6,170 nucleotides of DNA from Alloprevotella sp. (GCA_015259235.1 JABZGM010000120.1:336-6505); one strand, 5' to 3'; positions 1 through 6,057 are shown, counted from the stretch's first letter. A program made the numbers and translations. The notes: a model not told the origin generated them from the sequence alone.

Positions 1-1262
1 AGAAGTCTGGAGGAATTGTTTTGCTTCTCAGTGTTGCCTTGGCTATGGTTTTAGCAAACACCAATATTGCAACAAGTTACTTTCATTTTTTTGAACAAAA
101 AGTAGGTTTCATCATTAACGGACAGCCATTTTTAGATTATAGTCTGCACCATTGGATTAACGATGGTCTAATGGCTATATTCTTCTTCGTTGTAGGCTTA
201 GAGCTGAAAAGGGAGTTCATTGGCGGAGAATTGGCAGATATAAGAAACACCCTCCTACCGATTGGGGCTGCAATAGGTGGTATGGTGGTGCCAGCTTTGA
301 TTTATTTAGGTCTAAACTTCGGTAGTCCACAAACAACGGGATGGGGCGTACCGATGGCAACAGATATAGCCTTTGCCTTAGGAGTGGTATACCTTCTGGG
401 CGATAAAGTACCAGCTTCAGCAAAGGTATTCCTCACAACGCTTGCCATAGTAGACGACCTTGGTGCTGTGTTGGTCATTGCATTCTTTTATACCTCTGAA
501 CTATCTTTTGTGAGTTTGCTCTTTGGCTTCGCTTTTCTTGCTGTGATGTTCATAGGCAACAGATTAGGTATTAAGAGTTTACTCTTCTATGCCGTGCTCG
601 GTATCGGAGGCGTATGGGTGACCTTTTTACTGTCTGGCATCCATGCCACAATCGCTGCTGTACTTGCAGCCTTTATGATTCCAGCCGATGCCAAAATAAA
701 TGAGTCTGTCTATCTCAAACGCCTGAAGAAACTGACACGACGTTTTGAACAAGAGGATGCAAACGAGGTGAGAACCTTGGAAGAGGGACAGGTGGACGTC
801 TTGACTAACATACAGCACGACACATCCATTGCCATTCCTCTGCTGCAACAGCTTGAACACAAACTGGCTCCTATCGTTACGTTTGTGATTATGCCTATTT
901 TTGCCATTGCTAATGCAGGTATCAGCTTTACGAATTTAAGTATATCTGACATTTTCTCCACCAATATTGCTCTCGGTGTAACGCTGGGGCTATGGTTAGG
1001 AAAACCAATTGGCGTTATTGGGGCCACCGTATTGATGGTAAAATTACGTTGGGCAAGTCTTCCCAATGCTATCAACCATCGCACGCTGATAGGCTTAGGA
1101 ATGCTTGCTTCTATTGGTTTCACCATGTCGATGTTCATTTCTACCCTTGCTTTCACCGATGAATTATTGTTAACCCAAGCAAAGGTAGGTATCTTCCTCG
1201 CCTCTATCTTAGGTGGAATAGGAGGATATATTCTCCTTAATCAACCAACAAAGAAAGCATAA
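1..1262 (+). CDS. nhaA: Na+/H+ antiporter NhaA (5'-truncated by window edge)
   Basis: NhaA is an inner-membrane electrogenic antiporter that exports Na+ (or Li+) in exchange for 2 H+, for pH and salt homeostasis. The reading frame is open from the first base. The codons before the TTG at 21 read KSGGIV, which continues into LLLSVALAMVLAN and matches the first NhaA helix, so that TTG is not the start and roughly 10-25 residues are missing. Numbering from the TTG: VGLELKREF at 58-66; ATDIAFALG at 113-121 with Asp115 (E. coli Asp133); AIVDDLGAV at 142-150 with Asp145/Asp146 (E. coli Asp163/Asp164, the ion-binding pair); GKPIG at 327-331 with Lys328 (E. coli Lys300). All key residues are intact. 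A charged loop at about 226-280, longer than in E. coli, fits Bacteroidetes homologues. The C-terminus is complete, ending at TAA. The promoter lies outside the window. The identification is secure. Confidence 0.97.
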   Translation, partial: KSGGIVLLLSVALAMVLANTNIATSYFHFFEQKVGFIINGQPFLDYSLHHWINDGLMAIFFFVVGLELKREFIGGELADIRNTLLPIGAAIGGMVVPALIYLGLNFGSPQTTGWGVPMATDIAFALGVVYLLGDKVPASAKVFLTTLAIVDDLGAVLVIAFFYTSELSFVSLLFGFAFLAVMFIGNRLGIKSLLFYAVLGIGGVWVTFLLSGIHATIAAVLAAFMIPADAKINESVYLKRLKKLTRRFEQEDANEVRTLEEGQVDVLTNIQHDTSIAIPLLQQLEHKLAPIVTFVIMPIFAIANAGISFTNLSISDIFSTNIALGVTLGLWLGKPIGVIGATVLMVKLRWASLPNAINHRTLIGLGMLASIGFTMSMFISTLAFTDELLLTQAKVGIFLASILGGIGGYILLNQPTKKA

Positions 1263-1343
1263 GCACCTCAACTATAAAGCACTCTTTTCATCACCTTTAT
1301 CTTGTTGTTTATCCCCTCTACTTTTCCTGTCGATATGGGACAG

Positions 1344-1529
1344 TCATACCGTGCTAGAATTCCGTTGCTCTAAGCCATAATCGTGGCGGCTATTTTCATC
1401 AACTGCGGGACTTTGTTCTCTTGCGACTGTTTTACCCAATCGATATACAAAATGTTCGGCTGTTTTCGATTTTTTCAACGCCATCACTCCAAATGTCGGA
1501 TGAACCAGTAAAAAGCCTCTCCCGCACAT
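1344..1529 (-). other. 61-codon ORF, doubtful gene, probably part of a dispersed element
   Basis: An ATG-started ORF of 61 residues, with AGGA about 8 bases before the ATG and a TGA stop. The product is hydrophilic and basic (contains KKSKTAEHFVYRLGKTVARE), with no membrane segment or recognised domain. The segment near its end (AVDENSRHDYGLEQRNSSTV) seems familiar to me from small hypothetical proteins repeated in Prevotella-type genomes. That is recollection and I could not check it. If correct, the ORF is a by-product of a repeated intergenic sequence, not a protein-coding gene. It lies among hairpins and has no promoter that I can see. Confidence 0.25.
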
Positions 1530-1536
1530 GCCTACA

Positions 1537-1555
1537 TCCTATTCCCTACATAGGA
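1537..1555. repeat. Short hairpin TCCTAT / ATAGGA
   Basis: A perfect 6-bp inverted repeat (1537-1542 with 1550-1555) around a 7-base loop. It overlaps the second copy of the direct repeat CCTACAT. It lies immediately left of the long hairpin at 1557-1597, so the two could stack in one transcript. Confidence 0.4.
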
Positions 1556-1556
1556 C

Positions 1557-1597
1557 TTCTATCAATTGTGTAGCAGCCTGTTGCGCAATTGAGAGAG
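1557..1597. repeat. Long imperfect inverted repeat, centre at 1577
   Basis: Arms 1557-1576 and 1578-1597 are complementary around base 1577. The core TCAATTG (1562-1568) pairs with CAATTGA (1586-1592). Read as + strand RNA, the stem runs about 18 bp with four G-U pairs (1569-1585, 1571-1583, 1573-1581, 1557-1597) and one mismatch (1561-1593), allowing for a 3-base loop. There is no T-run on either side on either strand, so it is not a standard terminator. The G-U pairs suit an RNA hairpin better than a protein-binding palindrome. It may be a bidirectional transcription barrier or part of a repeated element. Confidence 0.6.
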
Positions 1598-1649
1598 ATT
1601 TAGTGATTTCAGAGAAAGAAGACGAAGATTCTTTGAGATTTCTTGCGCT

Positions 1650-1665
1650 ACCCTCTAACGTCTAA
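1650..1665. repeat. 16-bp direct repeat, left copy
   Basis: ACCCTCTAACGTCTAA occurs here and again, identically, at 1730-1745. The copies are offset by exactly 80 bp. The minus-strand reading contains TTAGA-CG-TTAGA, a short internal direct repeat. Confidence 0.7.
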
Positions 1666-1687
1666 GCAGAGCCCGAGGCACTTGTGG

Positions 1688-1733
1688 CGAGCAGAAAGGG
1701 TCTGCGACCCCGAGCAGAAAGGGTCCGTGACCC
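1688..1733. repeat. Two tandem 23-bp repeats, each with a hairpin
   Basis: Copy 1 (1688-1710) and copy 2 (1711-1733) abut and match at 21 of 23 positions. Each ends in a perfect 5-bp stem GGGTC-N3-GACCC. The two differences fall in the 3-base loop (TGC versus CGT), so both stems are untouched. This is what one expects if the hairpin is maintained by selection or if the unit is a REP-like palindromic repeat. Confidence 0.75.
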
Positions 1734-1736
1734 TCT
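1693..1736 (-). terminator. Tandem terminator-like hairpins for the DUF262 operon
   Basis: On the minus strand the first hairpin begins about 5 bases after the TAG of the distal DUF262 gene. AGAGGGTC pairs with GACCCTTT around ACG (8 bp with one G-U). A second hairpin with the same GGGTC/GACCC stem follows 23 bases later, and each stem is followed by TTTCT. The T-runs are short, so intrinsic termination would be weak. Position and tandem arrangement support a 3'-end or RNA-stability role. Confidence 0.45.
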
Positions 1737-1745
1737 AACGTCTAA
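1730..1745. repeat. 16-bp direct repeat, right copy, overlapping a stop codon
   Basis: Identical to 1650-1665. It contains the TAG stop codon (1742-1744, minus strand) of the distal DUF262 gene, so the last bases of that gene are part of a repeated sequence. This could reflect local duplication, or a recombination junction at the end of the operon. Confidence 0.7.
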
Positions 1746-3775
1746 TCTCCCTGCAAGGCATTCTTTATCCTCTCGCGGGCTTTCTCATAGTGGGCTTTAA
1801 TTTGATCTTTTTCCCACTCTCCCTCCTTTACACGCTCCATCATTTCTTGCAGCTTGAGGCTAAGGGCACTGCGCATTTCTTCACTACTCCCGAAGTTATC
1901 GTACTTCGCTTTGGGCATATTGTTGCTGAACTTCGAATTCATACCGCTACTGATCAAACAGAGATTGCCAAAACTATTCAAGTACTCAGTGAGGAGGGGC
2001 TCATAGCCAGGCATCGGTTTTTGGGGATAGAAGTGCTCCACCGAAGTGCGGTAAGTGAAATCGAACTTCTCGTGTTGCCCTAACTTCTCTCTCCAGAGAA
2101 TGAAGTCATAGAAGTTGAAGATGAAATTCTGAACATTGCAACCTTGGTTGATGGCTCCCCAATCTATATCGTCAATATGATTTTGGGGCATTCCCTCTTT
2201 GCGATAGACTATCTCCTCAAAGCTATGTTTCTTACCGTCCTTTGCGAGGTAAACATCGAGCATATAACAGCGTGCCAAATCATACAACCGATTGCGCAGA
2301 GAATCAGCTTTTATGGGATCAGTCGTATGCACATGATAGAGCACAGCATTGAGCCAATGCTTATAAATCTGTGTTGGAGCTGAAACGTGAAACATCGCCT
2401 CCAGCAGTCGGATTTCTTTGCCTATGTCGCTTTCAGGCTCTGCGTCTTCCGCATTGTCGCTCGAAGAGAAGGTATTGACATAACTCACGGTCTTATGGTT
2501 GGTGTCATACTTCAGCTTTTTCAGACTCCAGCTTTCTGTGCCGTTGACATATTCGCGCTTGATGACATAGCGATCATAGAGCGTTCGCAACAAGAGGAGT
2601 TGCATGATGAAGTATTTCACAAAGCGTGTCTTTTCGTCTTCGGTCTTTAGGGACTCAAGCACCGCTTGGAAGATGGGAATTAAGGCTTTGTCATCGAGTC
2701 TGATTTGAGCATCCACCGCTTCCGGATATTTCTGATTGAAGAAACGACCGTGATAGCACACCTTGAGCACTTGCAACAAGAAGTTGGGGAAGTTGATGAT
2801 CGATCCAAAGCGTTCTGACTTTCCTTTGTCTGCATTTCCATCACTAGGTAAGTCATAGCTTTCATGATTATTAGCATCTGTGAAAAGACTCTCTAGGGTG
2901 TGTGGTGCACCGTCTTCGACGTTTGTTGTGTTGCCGCTTTCCTTTTGAGGGAGGGCTTTATACAATTTATCGAAAAAGCCTTCATCGAAAGACTCAACCC
3001 GTAGTTTGGACCATGTATCATCGAAAAGTACATTTCTCATATCAACCGAGAAATTCATTTGCACATAAGCACCCATGTCTGAACAAGCCTCCCAAATCAG
3101 ATGAAAGAGGTGATGCTCTTTAGGAGCCAGTTTGCCCATCAACACCGCTTTGAGCACCTCGTGCTTCTCGAGTTGCTCCCCACGCGTGTTCATGATTTCA
3201 AAATAATGATTCAACTGAGTGTCTTGCGGCACAGGGATGCGAAGAATAATCACCTTCTCAAACAGGTAGGTGGCGAAGGTTTCCGAATCCAGTCCTTTGG
3301 CAGTAAGCATAGGCTGCAGATGCTTTTCAAGCAAACGATATACGCTCACAATGTTCTGCGCAGACGGATGCTGCGAAAGCTGTCCATTCACAAGCATCAT
3401 GAGCGCCTCATCGGCTTCTTTTCGATGGTCATAAGACAAATTGGGCTTTTCAAACCAGCCAGCCTTCTCCTGATGCTTCAATAAGCAGGCGAGAATGGTC
3501 AATGTCGTCAAACGCTGCTGACCATCTATCGTTTCAAAATACGTCTCTCCATGGGCTGTGCGAAGAAACACCACAGCCGAACCGATGTAATAAGGCTGTT
3601 CCTTATTCTGTTCCTTATTCTTTTGAGCATAGTCGGAGATGTCTTCCAACAACTGCAAGGCTTCTCTTTCTCCCCAGTCATAGTTGCGCTGATAAATAGG
3701 AATCACATATTTCCCCTCACTGAGAAATTCCCTGATGTTCAAGGTCGCGTGCTTTAATAGATCGTTCTTAGCCAT
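1742..3775 (-). CDS. DUF262-DUF1524 (HNH) protein, GmrSD/SspE-like, distal partner
   Basis: A 677-aa cytosolic protein of the DUF262/DUF1524 superfamily, known from GmrSD and SspE, which cleave or nick modified phage DNA. The N-terminal DUF262 part shows IPIYQRNYDW (25-34), YYIGSAVVF (62-70), DGQQRLTTL (84-92; GQQR is the nucleotide-binding/hydrolysis motif) and FEIMNTRGEQLEKHEVLKA (192-210). A long helical middle with polar, probably loose segments (about 278-322 and 435-452) follows. The C-terminal DUF1524 HNH part shows SVEHFYPQKP (578-587), with His581 the likely catalytic residue, then FGNLCLIS (602-609) and NSKFSNN (613-619), ending in a charged helix. No motif is degraded and the length fits a full fusion. 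The ATG lies inside the end of the upstream gene (8-bp overlap), implying coupled translation. Modification-dependent anti-phage restriction is inferred; the target is unknown. No methyltransferase lies nearby. Confidence 0.9.
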   Translation of the reverse strand: MAKNDLLKHATLNIREFLSEGKYVIPIYQRNYDWGEREALQLLEDISDYAQKNKEQNKEQPYYIGSAVVFLRTAHGETYFETIDGQQRLTTLTILACLLKHQEKAGWFEKPNLSYDHRKEADEALMMLVNGQLSQHPSAQNIVSVYRLLEKHLQPMLTAKGLDSETFATYLFEKVIILRIPVPQDTQLNHYFEIMNTRGEQLEKHEVLKAVLMGKLAPKEHHLFHLIWEACSDMGAYVQMNFSVDMRNVLFDDTWSKLRVESFDEGFFDKLYKALPQKESGNTTNVEDGAPHTLESLFTDANNHESYDLPSDGNADKGKSERFGSIINFPNFLLQVLKVCYHGRFFNQKYPEAVDAQIRLDDKALIPIFQAVLESLKTEDEKTRFVKYFIMQLLLLRTLYDRYVIKREYVNGTESWSLKKLKYDTNHKTVSYVNTFSSSDNAEDAEPESDIGKEIRLLEAMFHVSAPTQIYKHWLNAVLYHVHTTDPIKADSLRNRLYDLARCYMLDVYLAKDGKKHSFEEIVYRKEGMPQNHIDDIDWGAINQGCNVQNFIFNFYDFILWREKLGQHEKFDFTYRTSVEHFYPQKPMPGYEPLLTEYLNSFGNLCLISSGMNSKFSNNMPKAKYDNFGSSEEMRSALSLKLQEMMERVKEGEWEKDQIKAHYEKARERIKNALQGD
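3596..3619 (-). repeat. In-frame 12-bp tandem duplication (NKEQ x2)
   Basis: CTGTTCCTTATT on the + strand occurs twice in perfect tandem and encodes NKEQNKEQ, residues 53-60 of the 677-aa protein. It lies between the YQRNYDW and IGSAVV motifs of DUF262. Because the unit is a multiple of three, copy changes by slippage would lengthen or shorten this loop without breaking the frame. Confidence 0.8.
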
Positions 3776-5591
3776 AGTACTTCTTGTATTGTGTGAATAT
3801 ATTCTTTACCTCCTCACAACCAGAGCATTTCACCTTTTCCACTCCTTCGATGTAAACATTGATGAGGTCATAGGGTGTTTTGGCTTCATGGATATGTCTG
3901 AACATGCTCCCCCACTGCGCAGCGTAATTGTCCACAGATGCCAAACGCACGGCAGAGAGCTCTAGACGCAGTTTGTATGCCCAAATGAAGAATTGGGGCA
4001 CCACCCTATCGAGTTCTTCTTCGCCAAAGCGGTCTACGTAGTACAACAGCAGCGTGTAAAACATGCTTCTCACATACCTATCGCCCGTTCTTTGGCAGCC
4101 TTTATAGGTTTTGACCATCTTCATTATCTCTTTCGCACGACTTCCATCTGGCAAGGTATCTCGATAATTGCGAATCCGCTGATACAAGTCTGCATAATGT
4201 CGAATCATATCAAAGAAACGTCCTCCATTGACGATTTGATCATCGAGATTGAAGGGATATTCGATACGCTGCTGGTCGATCATCCGGACGGGGTCTTTAT
4301 TATACATCGTCGTAAACAGATGGACGATGACTTCCATCTGATAGAAGGGATAGCGTTTGCCATCGATCAAGGAGATGCCTTTGAACATCTCTGTGTGATC
4401 TTTCGTAAAATACTTTGCCGTCTTGCCATGCGACCATCGTTTGGCGCGAAACAAGATGAGAAAAAGTTCCTTCAAAAAGTCGGTGGACTGCTTTTGCCAT
4501 TCGTCAATATTGTGGCTATCCTCCTCGGTGAGCGAGGGTATCTCCCTCAGATGGTAGGCTTTGAGCAGGTCGTGTGGGGCAAGATCCTTGCCACGCGCAT
4601 TTTGAGCATCGAAAAACTGGAACGCTTCTGATATGCTGCCCAAACTCACCACCACAAACTCGCACTTGTTCAAAAGGAAATCCAAAAGTTGCTGGTCAAA
4701 GTCTGCCTGACGTTGCTGGATGGCGTGGATGTTCTCAACGACATTGTGCAGAGTGTAGCGATGGGTAAAAGCGACATTCTCCGATGTCATAAAAGCCTCA
4801 ACCCCCTCCAGCTGCTCTTGATAGTTGTCTTTGACTGATCCCTCTGGCAAGGTCTCGTACATGACTCGAATCAGCAAAGCCAAGGTGATGATACGTTGCT
4901 GACCATCCACGATTTCATTGTTGTGCAACACCAGCGTGCCGAGGCGATACTGCTGTTGATGTTTGAAGGTAAGAAGGTCGGAAATCAGTTGATTGACATT
5001 CTTTGCGGTCCACTTGTAGGGTCTTTGATAGGGAGGGATGATCAACTTGTCGAAGGACAACTCGCCCACTTTACGGATTTTTACTTCCAACTGCCCAGTC
5101 TGCTCCTCTTGAAGTTCGTAGACATGATTAGCCACCTGATTCGCAGCATCTTGACTAGGAGATGACGTTTTAGGTGAATCAGTAAACTGCTTTATCAAGG
5201 AATCGAAGATATCAATCATGTCTGAAAAAGCCTGACACAAATCCTCCGCAGAGTTTATTTCTCGTTCTAAAACACAGCGGTCGTTTTTGCGTTTTTGCCA
5301 ATCTTTCCAGCTCAAACACTCATTGCCGCTGGTGGACGCTATCAAGTGGTTCTTAAAGTTTCGGAAGCTATCATCGGCATACCTCCCTTCAAAATGGAGT
5401 TCCACGCGCCCTTGATAGTATTCGTAGTGAATATCTAGGCTGTTTAACGAGGTGCTCACCTGTATGTACAGATATTTTTGTCGTTTTTCTTCCTCAAGGT
5501 TAGATTTCACCCGCTTATACGACAAAGTTTCGCTTTGTGCGATGTAGTCTTGCACATCTTGAAAGAGGTTGTTATCGATAGGAATTGCCAT
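3768..5591 (-). CDS. DUF262 protein with extra N-terminal domain, no visible nuclease
   Basis: The promoter-proximal gene of the pair, 607 aa from the ATG at 5591. A TTG at 5645 would add 18 residues; I prefer the ATG, though neither has a good ribosome-binding site. Numbering from the TTG: residues 19-155 form a domain I do not recognise (IHYEYYQGRVELHFEGRY at 72-89, then charged helices), followed by a polar linker at 155-170. The DUF262 domain follows: LIIPPYQRPYKW (201-212), YRLGTLVLH (233-241), VDGQQR (246-251) and FFDAQNARGKDLAPHDLLKA (344-363). The remainder (about 370-600) is helical, with no EHxxPQ-type HNH signature. A CxxC pair (607/610) sits near the C-terminus. It resembles GmrS (nucleotide-hydrolysing half) more than GmrD. 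The gene ends at TAA inside the ATGGCTAA overlap with the nuclease-bearing partner. Likely role, by inference: sensor or regulatory ATPase/GTPase subunit of a two-protein restriction system. Confidence 0.88.
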   Translation of the reverse strand: MAIPIDNNLFQDVQDYIAQSETLSYKRVKSNLEEEKRQKYLYIQVSTSLNSLDIHYEYYQGRVELHFEGRYADDSFRNFKNHLIASTSGNECLSWKDWQKRKNDRCVLEREINSAEDLCQAFSDMIDIFDSLIKQFTDSPKTSSPSQDAANQVANHVYELQEEQTGQLEVKIRKVGELSFDKLIIPPYQRPYKWTAKNVNQLISDLLTFKHQQQYRLGTLVLHNNEIVDGQQRIITLALLIRVMYETLPEGSVKDNYQEQLEGVEAFMTSENVAFTHRYTLHNVVENIHAIQQRQADFDQQLLDFLLNKCEFVVVSLGSISEAFQFFDAQNARGKDLAPHDLLKAYHLREIPSLTEEDSHNIDEWQKQSTDFLKELFLILFRAKRWSHGKTAKYFTKDHTEMFKGISLIDGKRYPFYQMEVIVHLFTTMYNKDPVRMIDQQRIEYPFNLDDQIVNGGRFFDMIRHYADLYQRIRNYRDTLPDGSRAKEIMKMVKTYKGCQRTGDRYVRSMFYTLLLYYVDRFGEEELDRVVPQFFIWAYKLRLELSAVRLASVDNYAAQWGSMFRHIHEAKTPYDLINVYIEGVEKVKCSGCEEVKNIFTQYKKYYG

Positions 5592-5644
5592 CTTCTTTAT
5601 GTTTTTCAGACCTACACTTTGCGAACCGTCCAACTTCAGTTCCA

Positions 5645-5656
5645 AAGCCTTGGCTT
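5645..5656. repeat. Short inverted repeat AAGCC-TT-GGCTT near the DUF262 start
   Basis: A 5-bp perfect inverted repeat with a 2-base centre, immediately before or overlapping the possible TTG start at 5645. The 2-base centre is too small for an RNA loop with the full stem, so a DNA operator or coincidence is more likely than a hairpin. Confidence 0.2.
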
Positions 5657-5673
5657 ATTTATACGATGTTGTT

Positions 5674-5793
5674 TCATTGATTACAAATTGCCCTCCATCG
5701 GTTGTTCACATCCGCAAAGGATAGCACACGGAAGTCTGCCATGTTCTTCGCCAGCCTCACAGATTTATTCATCGATTGGGGTGCAGTCCTCAT
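5674..5793 (-). CDS. Possible 39-aa small protein or leader ORF upstream of the DUF262 pair
   Basis: ATG at 5793, TGA at 5676-5674. AAAGAG sits 5 bases before the ATG, a better ribosome-binding-like site than that of either DUF262 gene. The ATG lies about 36 bases after the transcription start expected from the TAACTTTG box at 5842-5835. The product is basic: Arg at 2, 13, 22, 32 and 34, Lys at 10 and 16, only two Asp and no Glu, one Trp (33) and one Cys (37). No membrane segment or known family is visible. It ends 28 bases before the TTG and 82 before the ATG of the next gene. It could be a real small protein of the operon, a translated leader that regulates it, or a gene remnant. An ORF this short could also arise by chance. 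Confidence 0.35.
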   Translation of the reverse strand: MRTAPQSMNKSVRLAKNMADFRVLSFADVNNRWRAICNQ

Positions 5794-5834
5794 AATATCT
5801 CTTTGTACAAATTACAGATATTACGCTCCATCTG

Positions 5835-5842
5835 CAAAGTTA
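5835..5842 (-). promoter_or_regulatory. Bacteroidetes -7 promoter box TAACTTTG for the DUF262 operon
   Basis: Reading the minus strand, TAACTTTGCA matches the Bacteroidetes TAnnTTTG consensus of the primary sigma factor exactly. The -33 element is weak: TGG (5864-5862) stands at 19-base spacing, and a better TTG (5871-5869) is 26 bases away, which is too far. It precedes the 39-aa ORF and the DUF262 pair. It would give a leader of about 240 bases to the first large gene. A weak -33 could mean low basal expression or dependence on an activator. Confidence 0.5.
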
Positions 5843-6021
5843 CAACTTGGATAGCTATTCTCCATTCACAACTATAAAATATTTTGCACAAATTCTTTTT
5901 TTCGAGGAATTTCCCCTCCAAACGCTAACTACCTTGGTGTGTACTTCTAAGAATGAGGATAAGGCAGGAAGAGAAGGGGAATATGAGGAAAAATATTTTT
6001 ACTAAAAAAACAACTTAATCA
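5843..6021. other. Divergent AT-rich intergenic region, no gene seen
   Basis: The region lies between the leftward promoter and the rightward promoter. It contains a 7-base T-run (5896-5902) without an upstream hairpin, a purine-rich tract at 5951-5993 with only five pyrimidines, and a perfect 12-base AT palindrome AAAAATATTTTT (5989-6000). No ORF with a plausible start was found. The AT-rich stretch just upstream of the rightward -33 box may act as an upstream activating sequence. Confidence 0.5.
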
Positions 6022-6053
6022 TTTGTTCGATTGGAAAGTTTCTTCTATTTTTG
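6022..6053 (+). promoter_or_regulatory. Strong Bacteroidetes promoter TTTG-N20-TATTTTTG
   Basis: TTTG at 6022-6025 and TATTTTTG at 6046-6053 are separated by 20 bases, a full match to the Bacteroidetes primary-sigma consensus (TTTG, 19-21 bases, TAnnTTTG). Transcription should start near 6058-6061 and run right, out of the window. The gene served is not visible. Confidence 0.75.
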
Positions 6054-6057
6054 CAGA

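Larger units (their letters stand above)
1263..1741. other. Convergent intergenic region with hairpins and repeats
   Basis: These 479 bases separate the ends of nhaA and the DUF262 operon. I see no convincing gene and no classical stem plus T-run terminator for nhaA. From left to right it holds a small hairpin at 1327-1343 (CTGTC, 7-nt loop, GACAG), a 61-codon minus-strand ORF (1344-1529) that is probably not a real gene, a 7-bp direct repeat CCTACAT (1531-1537, 1545-1551), a TCCTAT/ATAGGA hairpin (1537-1555), a long hairpin (1557-1597), an AAAGAA/TTCTTT hairpin (1615-1634), a 16-bp direct repeat, and two tandem 23-bp repeats next to the operon end. So many short structures together look like a dispersed non-coding element or a layered recombination scar more than a simple spacer. 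Confidence 0.6.

Noticed and set aside
710..1156. A 148-codon minus-strand ORF within nhaA
   Set aside because: It is antisense to the conserved NhaA membrane region, and the translation is compositionally odd with no family signal.
1650..1745. A CRISPR array
   Set aside because: There are only two copies of a 16-bp repeat, and the 64 bases between them are occupied largely by their own tandem repeats, not by a unique spacer.
1790..3757. Several 65-127-codon + strand ORFs opposite the distal DUF262 gene
   Set aside because: They overlap each other and the well-supported DUF262-DUF1524 frame, with no promoter, ribosome-binding site or recognisable product.
3993..4631. A 212-codon + strand ORF antisense to the first DUF262 gene
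   Set aside because: It lies wholly inside a gene with clear family motifs, has no domain of its own, and reads like a complementary-frame shadow.
5478..5795. A 105-codon + strand ORF spanning the small minus-strand ORF and the DUF262 start
   Set aside because: It has no family signal, runs across the opposite-strand promoter leader, and overlaps the supported DUF262 N-terminus in antisense.
5880..5886. TATTTTG as a second rightward promoter box
   Set aside because: It is one base short of TAnnTTTG, and the nearest upstream TTG (5847-5849) is 30 bases away, outside the accepted spacing.
5901..5919. A terminator from GAGG/CCTC near a T-run
   Set aside because: The T-run lies before the stem on the + strand, and only A-residues follow it on the minus strand, so the order is wrong in both directions.
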